Below are positions 27,658 through 36,128 of a stretch of 64,000 nt of DNA, piece by piece (position 1 is the stretch's first letter; each line of letters starts with the position of its first letter). A program made the translations under genes and the position numbers. This DNA comes from Trabulsiella odontotermitis. Its GTDB lineage: Bacteria > Pseudomonadota > Gammaproteobacteria > Enterobacterales > Enterobacteriaceae. The stretch spans positions 1,860,001 to 1,924,000 of the forward strand of contig NZ_CP125781.1 of assembly GCF_030053895.1 (NCBI RefSeq). Direction: 5' to 3'. The notes under the pieces are model-generated. The model made no database searches. It saw nothing but the letters and a program-made list of their open reading frames with translations, and had not been told where the DNA came from.

Positions 27658-28370
27658 TCTCTGTCTTTATTATCGATGACGATGCCATGGTCGCGGAGTT
27701 AAACCGCCGCTATGTCGCGCTGATCCCCGGTTTTGAATGCTGCGGCATCGCTTCGACACTGGAGAAGGCCAAAGAGGTTATCCTTCATAGCGATACTCAT
27801 ATTGACCTGATTTTGCTGGATATTTATATGCAGAAAGAGAACGGGCTGGATCTGCTTCCCCTTCTGCATGCAGCCGGCTGCAAAAGTGATGTCATCGTCA
27901 TCTCGTCTGCCGCTGATGCCACCACCATTAAGGAGTCACTGCACTTCGGCGTCGTTGATTATTTAATCAAACCGTTCCAGGCATCGCGTTTCGAAGAGGC
28001 GCTCACCGGCTGGCTGCAAAAGAAAAGGGAGATGGAAAAGCACCAGTATTATGAGCAGTCAGAGCTGGATCAGCTGATTCACGGTAGCGCACCCACTGAA
28101 CAGGATCCCCGCCGCCTGCCGAAAGGGTTAACACCGCAAACGCTGTGCACGTTATGCCAGTGGATTGATGCGCATCAGGATGCTGAGTTTTCCACTGATG
28201 AGCTGGCGAATGCGGTAAATATATCTCGCGTATCCTGTCGTAAATACCTTATCTGGTTAGTTAATTGTCATATTCTCTCTACCAGCATCCATTATGGCGT
28301 AACAGGAAGACCCGTCTATCGGTATCGTATTCAGGCCGAACATTATTCTTTACTTAAGCAATATTGTTAG
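27654..28370 (+). CDS. dcuR: DcuR, C4-dicarboxylate response regulator
   Basis: CitB-family response regulator that activates dcuB, fumB and related genes. It has an N-terminal receiver domain with the acidic pair DDD (8-10), phosphoacceptor Asp56 (LILLDIYMQ) and Lys of YLIKPFQ, and a C-terminal helix-turn-helix (STDELANAVNISRVSCRKYL). At 238 residues it is one shorter than in E. coli. Start overlaps dcuS as ATGA, indicating coupled translation. Confidence 0.96.
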   Translation: MISVFIIDDDAMVAELNRRYVALIPGFECCGIASTLEKAKEVILHSDTHIDLILLDIYMQKENGLDLLPLLHAAGCKSDVIVISSAADATTIKESLHFGVVDYLIKPFQASRFEEALTGWLQKKREMEKHQYYEQSELDQLIHGSAPTEQDPRRLPKGLTPQTLCTLCQWIDAHQDAEFSTDELANAVNISRVSCRKYLIWLVNCHILSTSIHYGVTGRPVYRYRIQAEHYSLLKQYC

Positions 28371-29006
28371 GCGAAGATAAGACAACGTTGCGGATTATTA
28401 CGTTATTTATTTGTAATAATTATTAGAATAATGAAAAATCGAAATACGTAAGGTTACAGCGCGAAAATTCGTAAATTGTGCCAGATCAAAATCATTGAAA
28501 TATAACTTCTTTTTCAACGAGTTATTATTGTCAGATGTCACATTGTTTTTAATTTCAAAAACGGTAACAAAAGTTAATAAAGTATCCCCCGCCGCACGGA
28601 ATGTGTATTTTTAATCCCAAAGGAGTAGTCCGTAAATAATCAGACGGGCAAATAAAAACTAAAACAGTAGCAATGGATATCTGCTACATCTTAGGGACAA
28701 GCACATTCTGTGAGCTGAAAATATGTTTATATATTTCATAAAGATACTACATAAAGCACTGAATCTGCCTCTGCTCACCTTTTTCGAAACTGCCCATCGC
28801 CGGGGAGGCATGCTCCCTGAAAACACCATAAAAGTCGATAAGAACGATCATGGATGTCATGAGAAGTCCTTATTCCATATTTACAAATTAATCACGCTTT
28901 CAGACGGAACGAATATTGGCCAGGGTCTGCACTTAATTCACAAAAAACAGAACGTGGCTGTGATCTATTTATCAAAATTGGATAGTTTTATCGCGAGGGT
29001 AAATAA
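28371..29006 (+). promoter_or_regulatory. dcuR-dcuB intergenic control region
   Basis: A 636-base AT-rich gap in front of dcuB, similar in size to the E. coli gap. In E. coli this region holds DcuR, NarL, FNR and CRP sites. Only one FNR-like box (28476-28489) could be picked out by eye; no clear -35/-10 pair or hairpin was found. A weak open frame at 28723-29034 is listed separately. Confidence 0.5.
28476..28489 (+). promoter_or_regulatory. Candidate FNR box upstream of dcuB
   Basis: TTGTGCCAGATCAA has the FNR layout TTGAT-N4-ATCAA with one perfect half-site and two mismatches in the other. dcuB and fumB are FNR-dependent in E. coli. The site lies far (about 520 bases) from the dcuB start codon, so it would need a long leader or act on another start. 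Confidence 0.4.
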
Positions 29007-29034
29007 ATGCTATTTAGTATACAACTTCTCATAA
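28723..29034 (+). CDS. Questionable small open frame before dcuB
   Basis: A 103-codon open frame (MFIYFIKILHKALNLPLLTF) that overlaps the first 28 bases of dcuB. I do not recognise it. It has no good ribosome site, no domain motif and a composition typical of translated AT-rich leader. It is probably not a gene; it is recorded because it fills most of the control region. Confidence 0.15.
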   Translation: MFIYFIKILHKALNLPLLTFFETAHRRGGMLPENTIKVDKNDHGCHEKSLFHIYKLITLSDGTNIGQGLHLIHKKQNVAVIYLSKLDSFIARVNKCYLVYNFS

Positions 29035-30347
29035 TATTAATATGTTTGTTTTATGGCGCCAGGAAAGGCGGTATCGCACTGGGTTTGTTAGGCGGTATCG
29101 GCCTGGTCATTCTGGTATTCGTTTTCCATCTCGAACCAGGTAAACCGCCTGTTGATGTCATGCTGGTGATCATCGCCGTGGTCGCCGCGTCGGCAACCTT
29201 GCAGGCGTCAGGGGGTCTGGATGTGATGTTGCAGATCGCCGAAAGACTGCTGCGTCGCAACCCGAAATACGTTTCCATCGTCGCGCCGTTCGTGACCTGT
29301 ACCCTGACTATCCTCTGCGGTACCGGACACGTGGTCTATACCATCCTGCCGATCATTTACGATGTGGCGATCAAAAACAACATTCGCCCGGAACGCCCAA
29401 TGGCCGCCAGCTCTATCGGTGCGCAGATGGGGATTATCGCCAGCCCGGTTTCCGTTGCGGTGGTTTCTCTGGTCGCCATGCTGGGTAACGTGACGTTTGA
29501 AGGCAAGCATCTTGAGTTCCTTGACCTGCTTGCTATCACTATTCCGTCCACGCTGCTGGGTATCCTGGCAATCGGTGTTTTCAGCTGGTTCCGTGGTAAA
29601 GATCTGGATAAAGACGAAGATTTCCAGAAGTTCATCTCTGTGCCGGAAAACCATCACTATGTGTATGGTGACACCGCTACGCTGCTGGACAAAAAATTGC
29701 CGAAAAGCAACTGGCTGGCAATGTGGATCTTCCTCGGCGCCATTGCGGTAGTTTCTATCCTCGGTGCTTTCTCTGAACTGCGTCCTTCTTTTGGCGGCAA
29801 ATCGCTGTCCATGGTGCTGGTCATCCAGATGTTCATGCTGTTGACCGGGGCGCTGATTATCATCCTGACGAAAACCAATCCCGCGTCGATTTCCAAAAAC
29901 GAAGTATTCCGTTCAGGGATGATCGCGATTGTGGCGGTGTACGGTATCGCCTGGATGGCAGAAACCATGTTCGGTGCGCACATGAAAGAAATCCAGGGCG
30001 TACTGGGTGAAATGGTGAAAGAGTATCCGTGGGCCTACGCGATTGTGCTGCTGCTGGTGTCCAAGTTTGTTAACTCTCAGGCGGCTGCTCTGGCGGCGAT
30101 TGTTCCGGTCGCACTGGCTATCGGCGTTGATCCGGCGTACATCGTGGCGTCTGCCCCGGCGTGCTACGGCTACTACATTCTGCCGACTTACCCAAGCGAT
30201 CTGGCGGCGATTCAGTTCGACCGTTCCGGAACCACCCGCATTGGGCGCTTTGTCATTAACCATAGCTTCATTCTGCCGGGTCTGATTGGCGTCAGCGTAT
30301 CCTGCGTCTTTGGCTGGATCTTTGCTGCCATGTACGGATTCCTGTAA
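29007..30347 (+). CDS. dcuB: DcuB, anaerobic fumarate/succinate antiporter
   Basis: Inner-membrane C4-dicarboxylate transporter exchanging external fumarate for succinate in fumarate respiration, and co-sensor with DcuS. The 446 residues equal E. coli DcuB and are nearly identical throughout (MLFSIQLLIILICLFYGARK at the start). Roughly 12 hydrophobic segments are visible. The ATG follows GAGGGT by about seven bases. It is regulated by the upstream dcuSR and followed by a terminator-like hairpin before fumB. Confidence 0.97.
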   Translation: MLFSIQLLIILICLFYGARKGGIALGLLGGIGLVILVFVFHLEPGKPPVDVMLVIIAVVAASATLQASGGLDVMLQIAERLLRRNPKYVSIVAPFVTCTLTILCGTGHVVYTILPIIYDVAIKNNIRPERPMAASSIGAQMGIIASPVSVAVVSLVAMLGNVTFEGKHLEFLDLLAITIPSTLLGILAIGVFSWFRGKDLDKDEDFQKFISVPENHHYVYGDTATLLDKKLPKSNWLAMWIFLGAIAVVSILGAFSELRPSFGGKSLSMVLVIQMFMLLTGALIIILTKTNPASISKNEVFRSGMIAIVAVYGIAWMAETMFGAHMKEIQGVLGEMVKEYPWAYAIVLLLVSKFVNSQAAALAAIVPVALAIGVDPAYIVASAPACYGYYILPTYPSDLAAIQFDRSGTTRIGRFVINHSFILPGLIGVSVSCVFGWIFAAMYGFL

Positions 30348-30359
30348 GGAGTTTTGGTT

Positions 30360-30629
30360 ATGCCACCGGAGCTGATCACTGTGACAGAGATCATGGCAAC
30401 CAGCTCCGGTGTGGTTTTCATTTCCGACGTATTCTGTCCGCGGGACAATGTCAGGGTAATTAATATGGTAAGCATGCAAGAGAATGCCGGCTCTGCCGGT
30501 GAGAAAAAAGTTGAACAACAGGACGCCCAGTTTTTGCTGGACTCCTTTATGCGCAAACATGCTTCATATAAGCAGTACCGGCATCCACTCTCACCACGAA
30601 AAAAAGCCGGGGATGAAAAGCGCAGTTAA
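30360..30629 (+). CDS. Hypothetical small protein between dcuB and fumB
   Basis: An 89-codon open frame starting eight bases after a good AAGGAG and 13 bases after the dcuB stop. The product (MPPELITVTEIMATSSGVVF at the start) has a basic C-terminus and no recognisable domain. The dcuB terminator hairpin lies inside its first 20 codons, which argues against steady translation. E. coli has only a short dcuB-fumB gap and no such gene. It could be a real accessory ORF or a chance frame. Confidence 0.25.
   Translation: MPPELITVTEIMATSSGVVFISDVFCPRDNVRVINMVSMQENAGSAGEKKVEQQDAQFLLDSFMRKHASYKQYRHPLSPRKKAGDEKRS
30365..30419 (+). terminator. Terminator-like hairpin after dcuB
   Basis: ACCGGAGCTG at 30365-30374 pairs perfectly with CAGCTCCGGT at 30401-30410, followed by GTGGTTTTC. 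The loop is long (26 bases). It would separate dcuB from fumB transcription at least partly. Confidence 0.6.
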
Positions 30630-30643
30630 CGACAGCGGGTTTT

Positions 30644-30690
30644 CGCACACCTCCGCCGCCTCCGTCAGTGGAGGCGCAGGAAGGTGTGCG
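30644..30690 (+). other. Two-tier hairpin upstream of fumB
   Basis: CGCACACCT at 30644-30652 pairs with AGGTGTGCG at 30682-30690; inside, CGCCTCC at 30657-30663 pairs with GGAGGCG at 30670-30676 around GTCAGT. There is no T tract. It ends 45 bases before the fumB ATG and could act as an mRNA 5' stabiliser or processing site. Confidence 0.6.
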
Positions 30691-30735
30691 TATCTGCCTG
30701 AATCATAAATAACCACAATGATCAGTGAGAAAACA

Positions 30736-32382
30736 ATGTCGAACAAACCCTTTCATTATCAGGAACCTTTCCCCCTTTCAAAGGATGACACCGAATACTA
30801 TCTCCTCAGTCCCGATTATGTGTCCGTCTCCGAATTTGAAGGGCAGGAGATCCTCAAAGTAGACCCACAGGCGCTGACCCTGCTCGCGCAACACGCCTTC
30901 CACGATGCCTCGTTTATGCTGCGTCCGGCGCATCAGCAGCAGGTCGCTGATATCCTGAGTGATCCCGAAGCCAGCGAGAACGACAAATACGTCGCGCTGC
31001 AGTTCCTGCGTAACTCTGAAATCGCCGCAAAGGGCATTCTGCCGACCTGTCAGGACACCGGCACCGCCATCATCACTGGCAAAAAAGGCCAGCGCGTCTG
31101 GACCGGCGGCGGCGATGAAGCGGCGCTGGCCCGCGGGGTGTACAACACTTACATCGAAGACAACCTGCGTTACTCGCAGAACGCGGCGCTGGACATGTAT
31201 AAAGAAGTCAACACCGGTACCAACCTGCCGGCGCAGATTGACCTCTACAGCGTTGACGGCGACGAGTACAAATTCCTCTGCATCGCCAAGGGTGGCGGTT
31301 CGGCCAACAAAACCTATCTGTATCAGGAAACCAAGGCGCTGCTGACGCCGGGGAAACTGAAAGACTATCTGGTCGAAAAGATGCGCACGCTGGGAACCGC
31401 GGCCTGCCCGCCGTACCATATTGCGTTTGTCATTGGCGGCACCTCGGCGGAATCCACGCTGAAAACCGTCAAACTGGCCTCAACCAAATACTATGACGGG
31501 CTGCCGACGGAAGGTAACGAGCACGGCCAGGCATTCCGTGACGTGCAGCTGGAAAAAGCGCTGCTGGAAGAGGCGCAGAACCTCGGTCTCGGCGCACAGT
31601 TTGGCGGTAAGTATTTCGCGCATGATATCCGCGTGATCCGTCTGCCGCGCCACGGTGCCTCCTGCCCGGTCGGTATGGGCGTTTCCTGCTCGGCAGACCG
31701 CAACATCAAGGCGAAGATCAACCGTCACGGCATCTGGCTGGAAAAACTGGAAGATAACCCGGGCAAATACATCCCGGAAGCGCTGCGTAAAGCGGGCGAG
31801 GGTGAAGCGGTGCGTGTGGATCTGAACCGCCCGATGAGCGAAATTCTCAAACAGCTGTCGCAGTACCCGGTATCCACGCGCCTGTCGCTGACCGGCACCA
31901 TCATCGTCGGGCGCGATATCGCCCACGCGAAGCTGAAAGAGCGGATGGATAAAGGCGAAGGGCTGCCGCAGTACATCAAGGATCACCCGATCTACTACGC
32001 CGGCCCGGCCAAAACGCCGGCAGGGTATGCCTCCGGTTCGCTGGGACCAACCACCGCCGGGCGTATGGACTCCTACGTTGATCAGCTCCAGTCGGAAGGT
32101 GGCAGCATGATCATGCTCGCCAAAGGCAACCGCAGCCAGCAGGTGACGGACGCGTGTCATAAGCACGGCGGTTTCTACCTCGGCAGCATCGGTGGCCCGG
32201 CGGCGGTACTGGCACAGGGCAGCATCAAAAGTCTGGAGTGCGTGGAATACCCGGAACTGGGAATGGAAGCCATCTGGAAAATCGAAGTGGAAGATTTCCC
32301 GGCGTTTATTCTGGTGGATGATAAAGGCAACGACTTCTTCCAGCAGATCCAGTCATCGCAATGCACGCGATGCGTGAAGTAA
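30736..32382 (+). CDS. fumB: FumB, anaerobic class I fumarase
   Basis: Oxygen-sensitive [4Fe-4S] fumarate hydratase, which in fumarate respiration makes fumarate from malate for DcuB exchange and fumarate reductase. The 548 residues match FumB, with the cluster ligand Cys105 (ILPTCQDTGTA) and the signature GGTSAESTLKTVKLAS. The ATG at 30736 gives the conserved MSNKPF start; an in-frame ATG 18 bases upstream is less likely. Pairing with dcuB supports FumB rather than FumA. Confidence 0.95.
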   Translation: MSNKPFHYQEPFPLSKDDTEYYLLSPDYVSVSEFEGQEILKVDPQALTLLAQHAFHDASFMLRPAHQQQVADILSDPEASENDKYVALQFLRNSEIAAKGILPTCQDTGTAIITGKKGQRVWTGGGDEAALARGVYNTYIEDNLRYSQNAALDMYKEVNTGTNLPAQIDLYSVDGDEYKFLCIAKGGGSANKTYLYQETKALLTPGKLKDYLVEKMRTLGTAACPPYHIAFVIGGTSAESTLKTVKLASTKYYDGLPTEGNEHGQAFRDVQLEKALLEEAQNLGLGAQFGGKYFAHDIRVIRLPRHGASCPVGMGVSCSADRNIKAKINRHGIWLEKLEDNPGKYIPEALRKAGEGEAVRVDLNRPMSEILKQLSQYPVSTRLSLTGTIIVGRDIAHAKLKERMDKGEGLPQYIKDHPIYYAGPAKTPAGYASGSLGPTTAGRMDSYVDQLQSEGGSMIMLAKGNRSQQVTDACHKHGGFYLGSIGGPAAVLAQGSIKSLECVEYPELGMEAIWKIEVEDFPAFILVDDKGNDFFQQIQSSQCTRCVK

Positions 32383-32433
32383 ACGAAATGGCATTGAATA
32401 ATTTGCTATTCTGACAGTTCAACGATAATGAGC

Positions 32434-32469
32434 GACAGGTTGTATTTCTTCAGGGAAATGCAACCTGTC
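32434..32469 (+). other. 15-bp hairpin just upstream of yccX
   Basis: GACAGGTTGTATTTC at 32434-32448 pairs over 15 positions (one G-U) with GAAATGCAACCTGTC at 32455-32469 around TTCAGG. It lies eleven bases before the GGAG of yccX and 51 bases after fumB. There is no T tract on either strand, so it is not a standard intrinsic terminator. Confidence 0.65.
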
Positions 32470-32490
32470 AGACATTACAGGAGAACAATG

Positions 32491-32772
32491 ATGGCAAACG
32501 TCTGCACCCGCGCATGGGTTCACGGCATCGTTCAGGGTGTCGGGTTTCGCTACAGTACGCAACGCGAGGCGCTGAAGCTGGGGTTGACCGGGTATGCCCG
32601 CAATCTGGATGATGGCAGCGTCGAAGTGCTGGCCTGCGGCGAGGCGCAACAGGTGGAAGCCTTAATTGACTGGCTGAAAGCGGGAGGGCCGCGGAACGCG
32701 CGGGTCGATAAAGTGCTTACTGAACCACACCAACCCGCCAGAACGTGGGATAACTTCGATATCCGCTACTAA
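32491..32772 (+). CDS. yccX: YccX, acylphosphatase
   Basis: A 93-residue ferredoxin-like-fold enzyme hydrolysing acyl phosphates. The catalytic residues are Arg20 (GVGFRYSTQ) and Asn38 (GYARNLDDGSVEV). Tandem ATGs occur at 32488 and 32491; the second is seven bases from GGAG and gives a length close to E. coli (92). It converges on tusE with a four-base overlap of stops, as in E. coli. Confidence 0.95.
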   Translation: MANVCTRAWVHGIVQGVGFRYSTQREALKLGLTGYARNLDDGSVEVLACGEAQQVEALIDWLKAGGPRNARVDKVLTEPHQPARTWDNFDIRY

Positions 32773-33098
32773 ATGCATTTCACCGGCTTTGGCAGACCGG
32801 CGATTTTGGTCGCCTGCTTTGCCGGGCCTTTCGGGAACAGACGATACAGATAGCGGCTGTTGCCTTTCTCTTCACCAAACTTATTGGCCATCGCCTTCAC
32901 CAGCATGCGAATGGCGGGTGAAGTATTGAATTCGAGGTAAAACTCGCGCACAAAACGCACCACTTCCCAGTGCTCCGGGGAGAGGGCGATACCTTCGTTT
33001 TCGGCAATCGCTGCCGCCATCGGCTCGCTCCACAGCGTGGTGTCTTTCAGATAGCCTTCGCTATCGGTCTCAATTTCTCTGCCGTCAAAAATAAACAT
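32769..33098 (-). CDS. tusE: TusE, sulfur relay protein for tRNA 2-thiouridine
   Basis: DsrC-family protein accepting persulfide sulfur from TusBCD and passing it to MnmA for 2-thiouridine at U34 of tRNAs. The 109 residues equal E. coli and end GLPKPVKCI with the active cysteine Cys108. The start MFIFDGREIETDSEGYL is conserved. A terminator lies upstream, between it and yccA, so it is transcribed separately. Confidence 0.97.
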   Translation of the reverse strand: MFIFDGREIETDSEGYLKDTTLWSEPMAAAIAENEGIALSPEHWEVVRFVREFYLEFNTSPAIRMLVKAMANKFGEEKGNSRYLYRLFPKGPAKQATKIAGLPKPVKCI

Positions 33099-33136
33099 AG
33101 TGCTTCATAATCCGAACAAACTGGCGGCAGTGTAGC

Positions 33137-33168
33137 AAAAAAGAAAGCCCCGCATAAGCGGAGCTTTC
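33137..33168 (-). terminator. Intrinsic terminator of yccA
   Basis: Read leftward, GAAAGCTCCGC pairs with GCGGGGCTTTC (one mismatch) around TTAT and is followed by TTTTTT. It lies 18 bases after the yccA stop. Confidence 0.85.
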
Positions 33169-33185
33169 GTGTCGGACGTTAACCG

Positions 33186-33845
33186 TTAGTCTCTGCTGGC
33201 GAAGCCAAGAATGCTCAGCAGGCTGACAAAGATGTTATACAGCGACACGTACAGGCTGACGGTCGCACGAATGTAGTTGGTTTCGCCGCCGCGGATGATA
33301 TTGCTGGTCTCGAACAGGATGGCACCAGAAGAGATCAGGATGAATACCGCGCTAATCGCCAGATGCAGCGCTGGCAGTTGCAGGAAGATATTCGCCACCA
33401 TGCCAATCAGCACTACCACGATACCCGCCATCAGCATCCCACCGAGGAAGGACATGTCTTTGCGGGTGGTCAGCACGTAAGCCGAGCAGCAGAAGAACAC
33501 CAGCGCGGTGCCGCCAAGCGCCATGCCGATGACATCGCCCATTCCGGCAGAGAGATACGCGTTAAGGATCGGGCCGAGGATGTAGCCCAGGAAGCCAGTA
33601 AACGCGAAAGCCGCCAGAATGCCGCTGGGTTTGTTCGCCAGCTTATAGGTCAGGAACATCAAACCATACATGCCAACCAGCGTCAGGATCAGCCCCGGCG
33701 ATGGCAGCATCAGCACGGTGCTGGCCGTTGCCGTGATGGCAGAAAATGCCAGCGTCAGGCTGAGAAGAAAATAGGTATTACGCAGAACTTTATGCGTACT
33801 CAGCAGCGATGAACGATCGCGTGACGAGGTAATTATACGATCCAT
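33186..33845 (-). CDS. yccA: YccA, BAX-inhibitor-1-like inner-membrane protein
   Basis: A seven-helix membrane protein of the BI-1/TMBIM family; E. coli YccA is a substrate and modulator of the FtsH protease and protects against jammed SecY. The 219 residues equal E. coli. The cytoplasmic N-terminus MDRIITSSRDRSSLLSTHKV is the FtsH recognition tail and is conserved. It stands alone between terminators. Confidence 0.96.
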   Translation of the reverse strand: MDRIITSSRDRSSLLSTHKVLRNTYFLLSLTLAFSAITATASTVLMLPSPGLILTLVGMYGLMFLTYKLANKPSGILAAFAFTGFLGYILGPILNAYLSAGMGDVIGMALGGTALVFFCCSAYVLTTRKDMSFLGGMLMAGIVVVLIGMVANIFLQLPALHLAISAVFILISSGAILFETSNIIRGGETNYIRATVSLYVSLYNIFVSLLSILGFASRD

Positions 33846-34116
33846 AAGTCACTCTCTTATGACAGATATCATTAACGAAGAAGCATAAAAAAAGGAAAGC
33901 AAAAGCCCTAATGCTTTTACCCAACTTTACTGATTCTGCTTCCTTTCTCAATAGCAGATTATTTCACCGTTAATCAGAAAGTCAGCATAAACGATTTTTT
34001 CACCCGGTGAAGCAGATCGACATCTTATAGGTTACTGAAAATTATTGCTTTAGCGGATTTCCATGTCTAAGACTGGATGCAGTGTCGCAAAAAATTTTCT
34101 GCATAAGGCAACGGAC

Positions 34117-35745
34117 ATGAAATCATATAAGCACAATCGCATTACGCAAATATTGCTGACTACAGGACTGCTGTGCGTGACATCGGCCACTTTTGCCGCC
34201 ACGGTACCTGCCGGGACGGAACTGGCGGCAGAGCAGGTGCTGGTCAGGAACAACGGCAGCGAGCCGTCGTCGCTCGATCCGCATAAAGTTGAAAGTGATG
34301 TCGAAGCGAATATTATCAAGGATATGTTCGAAGGGCTGGTGTCGGTCAATGTTGATGGTCAGGTCGAACCGCGGCTGGCTGAAAAATGGGAGGAACAAGC
34401 CAATACCGTCTGGACATTCCATTTGCGCCCCGGCGTTACCTGGTCGGATGGCACAGCCATCACGGCGCAGGATATCGTCTGGAGCTGGCAACGTCTGGTT
34501 GATCCTAAAACCGTCTCTCCATATGCGACCTATCCGGCAAATATGCATATCGTTAATGCGGCTGAAATTGCCGAAGGCAAAAAAACGCCCGATACGCTGG
34601 GCGTGAAGGCGCTCAACGACACCACGCTTCAGGTGACGCTGAACCAGCCAAATGCCGCGTTTTTGCCGATGCTGGCTCACCAGTCAATGGTACCGGTCGA
34701 TAAAATCCTCATTAGCCGCTTTGGCGACAAATGGACTCAGCCCGAGCATATCGTCACCAGCGGCCCCTATAAGCTCTCGCAATGGGTGGTGAACGAACGC
34801 ATCGTGGCGCAGCGTAACCCCCGCTACTGGGATGATACGCATACAGTGATAAATACGGTCACTTACCTGCCAATCGCCTCGGAGACGGCGGATGTGAACC
34901 GCTACAAAGCGGGCGAGATTGATATTACATCAACGGTGCCAATCAACCAGTTTGCCTCGCTGAAGAAAACGCTGGGCGATCAGCTCAACGTGACGCCGCA
35001 GCTCGCAACGTATTATTACCAGTTCAATACCACGAAACCACCGTTTAACGACCCGCGCGTTCGCCGGGCGCTCAATATGGCGCTGGATAAAGACATCATT
35101 GCGCAAAAGGTGCTGGGGCAGGGGCAGCGCGCCGCCTGGGTTATCAGTCAGCCGGATATCGGCGGTGTAAAACTGACGAACCCGGACTATGCCAGCTGGC
35201 CGATGGAAAAACGCATCAGCGAAGCGCAAAAACTGCTGGCAGCGGCAGGGTTTGGCAAAGATCATCCATTGACCTTCAGCCTGCTGTATAACACCCAGGA
35301 GTCGCACCAGCGTATTGCCATCGCTGCCTGTTCGATGTGGAAAAAGAACCTTGGCGTGGAAGTGAAGCTACAAAATCAGGAATGGAAGACCATGCTCGAC
35401 AACATGCACACCGGCAATTTTGACGTGGTGCGTTACGCCTGGATTGCGGACTATGACGACGCCTCGACCTTCCTGAACAACTTCCGTACCGGCGATAGCG
35501 AAAATACCAGCCGGTATAGCAGCCCGGCATTCGACGAGGCGCTCATCAATGCGTCGAAGGCGGAAAAGGTGGCTGACCGCGGTAAATACTATCAGCAGGC
35601 GGAAAACAGTCTGGGGCAGGATGTGCCGGCGATTCCCCTGTATCACTACGTCCGCGCCCATCTGGTCAAGCCGTGGGTGGGGGGATTTAACCCGGACCGG
35701 CTGGGGTACTACTACACCAAAGACATGTACATAAAAAAACAGTGA
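34117..35745 (+). CDS. Orphan OppA-like oligopeptide-binding protein
   Basis: Periplasmic substrate-binding protein of ABC family 5, 542 residues with a cleavable signal peptide ending ATFA. It is closer to OppA than MppA (LVRNNGSEPSSLDPHKVES; VVNERIVAQRNPRYWDD; TVINTVTYLPIASE). No oppBCDF genes are nearby, so like MppA it may feed the resident Opp permease with a different peptide set. The ATG at 34117 starts the signal peptide; an upstream in-frame ATG at 34063 would add 18 residues. It lies between yccA and serT, where E. coli has nothing. The exact ligand cannot be told from sequence. Confidence 0.88.
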   Translation: MKSYKHNRITQILLTTGLLCVTSATFAATVPAGTELAAEQVLVRNNGSEPSSLDPHKVESDVEANIIKDMFEGLVSVNVDGQVEPRLAEKWEEQANTVWTFHLRPGVTWSDGTAITAQDIVWSWQRLVDPKTVSPYATYPANMHIVNAAEIAEGKKTPDTLGVKALNDTTLQVTLNQPNAAFLPMLAHQSMVPVDKILISRFGDKWTQPEHIVTSGPYKLSQWVVNERIVAQRNPRYWDDTHTVINTVTYLPIASETADVNRYKAGEIDITSTVPINQFASLKKTLGDQLNVTPQLATYYYQFNTTKPPFNDPRVRRALNMALDKDIIAQKVLGQGQRAAWVISQPDIGGVKLTNPDYASWPMEKRISEAQKLLAAAGFGKDHPLTFSLLYNTQESHQRIAIAACSMWKKNLGVEVKLQNQEWKTMLDNMHTGNFDVVRYAWIADYDDASTFLNNFRTGDSENTSRYSSPAFDEALINASKAEKVADRGKYYQQAENSLGQDVPAIPLYHYVRAHLVKPWVGGFNPDRLGYYYTKDMYIKKQ

Positions 35746-35846
35746 CTCTGAGGGCGCTAAGGCGCTGAATAACGGGTTAATGCGCTGCAATTTCAGGCGA
35801 AAAACGGCATTTTGATGGTTTTTCAGGCAAACGATCAAAAACGGGC

Positions 35847-35875
35847 TTTACACGACGAACAGGGATGTTTATAGT
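35847..35875 (+). promoter_or_regulatory. serT promoter
   Basis: TTTACA at 35847-35852 and TATAGT at 35870-35875 are 17 bases apart, followed by the GC-rich discriminator GCGCC typical of stringently controlled stable RNA promoters. Confidence 0.75.
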
Positions 35876-35887
35876 GCGCCTCATTCC

Positions 35888-35975
35888 GGAAGTGTGGCCG
35901 AGCGGTTGAAGGCACCGGTCTTGAAAACCGGCGACCCGAAAGGGTTCCAGAGTTCGAATCTCTGCGCTTCCGCCA
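35888..35975 (+). tRNA. serT: tRNA-Ser(UGA)
   Basis: An 88-base class II tRNA with CCA encoded at 35973-35975. The acceptor stem GGAAGTG pairs with CGCTTCC, the anticodon TGA is at 35922-35924 within CTTGAAA, and a long variable arm (GCGACCCGAAAGGGTTCC region) is present. It matches E. coli serT and lies in the same place after yccA. The DNA to its right is not the E. coli hya operon but an accessory cluster. Confidence 0.98.
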
Positions 35976-35980
35976 GATAT

Positions 35981-36017
35981 AAACCCCAGCTGAGCAATCA
36001 GCTGGGGTTTTTCTTTT
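35981..36017 (+). terminator. Intrinsic terminator after serT
   Basis: AACCCCAGCTGA at 35982-35993 pairs with TCAGCTGGGGTT at 35998-36009 around GCAA, followed by TTTCTTTTT. Confidence 0.93.
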
Positions 36018-36128
36018 TGTACGGTTTCTGTTGTGCCATTTTCCTTTAGCGTGGTCGTCCGGATCAGTCTTTCTTGCTTCCCCCGTGATGAAGGGCGCCA
36101 TTAAAAACCTGAGTTGTAGCGAAAGGGC

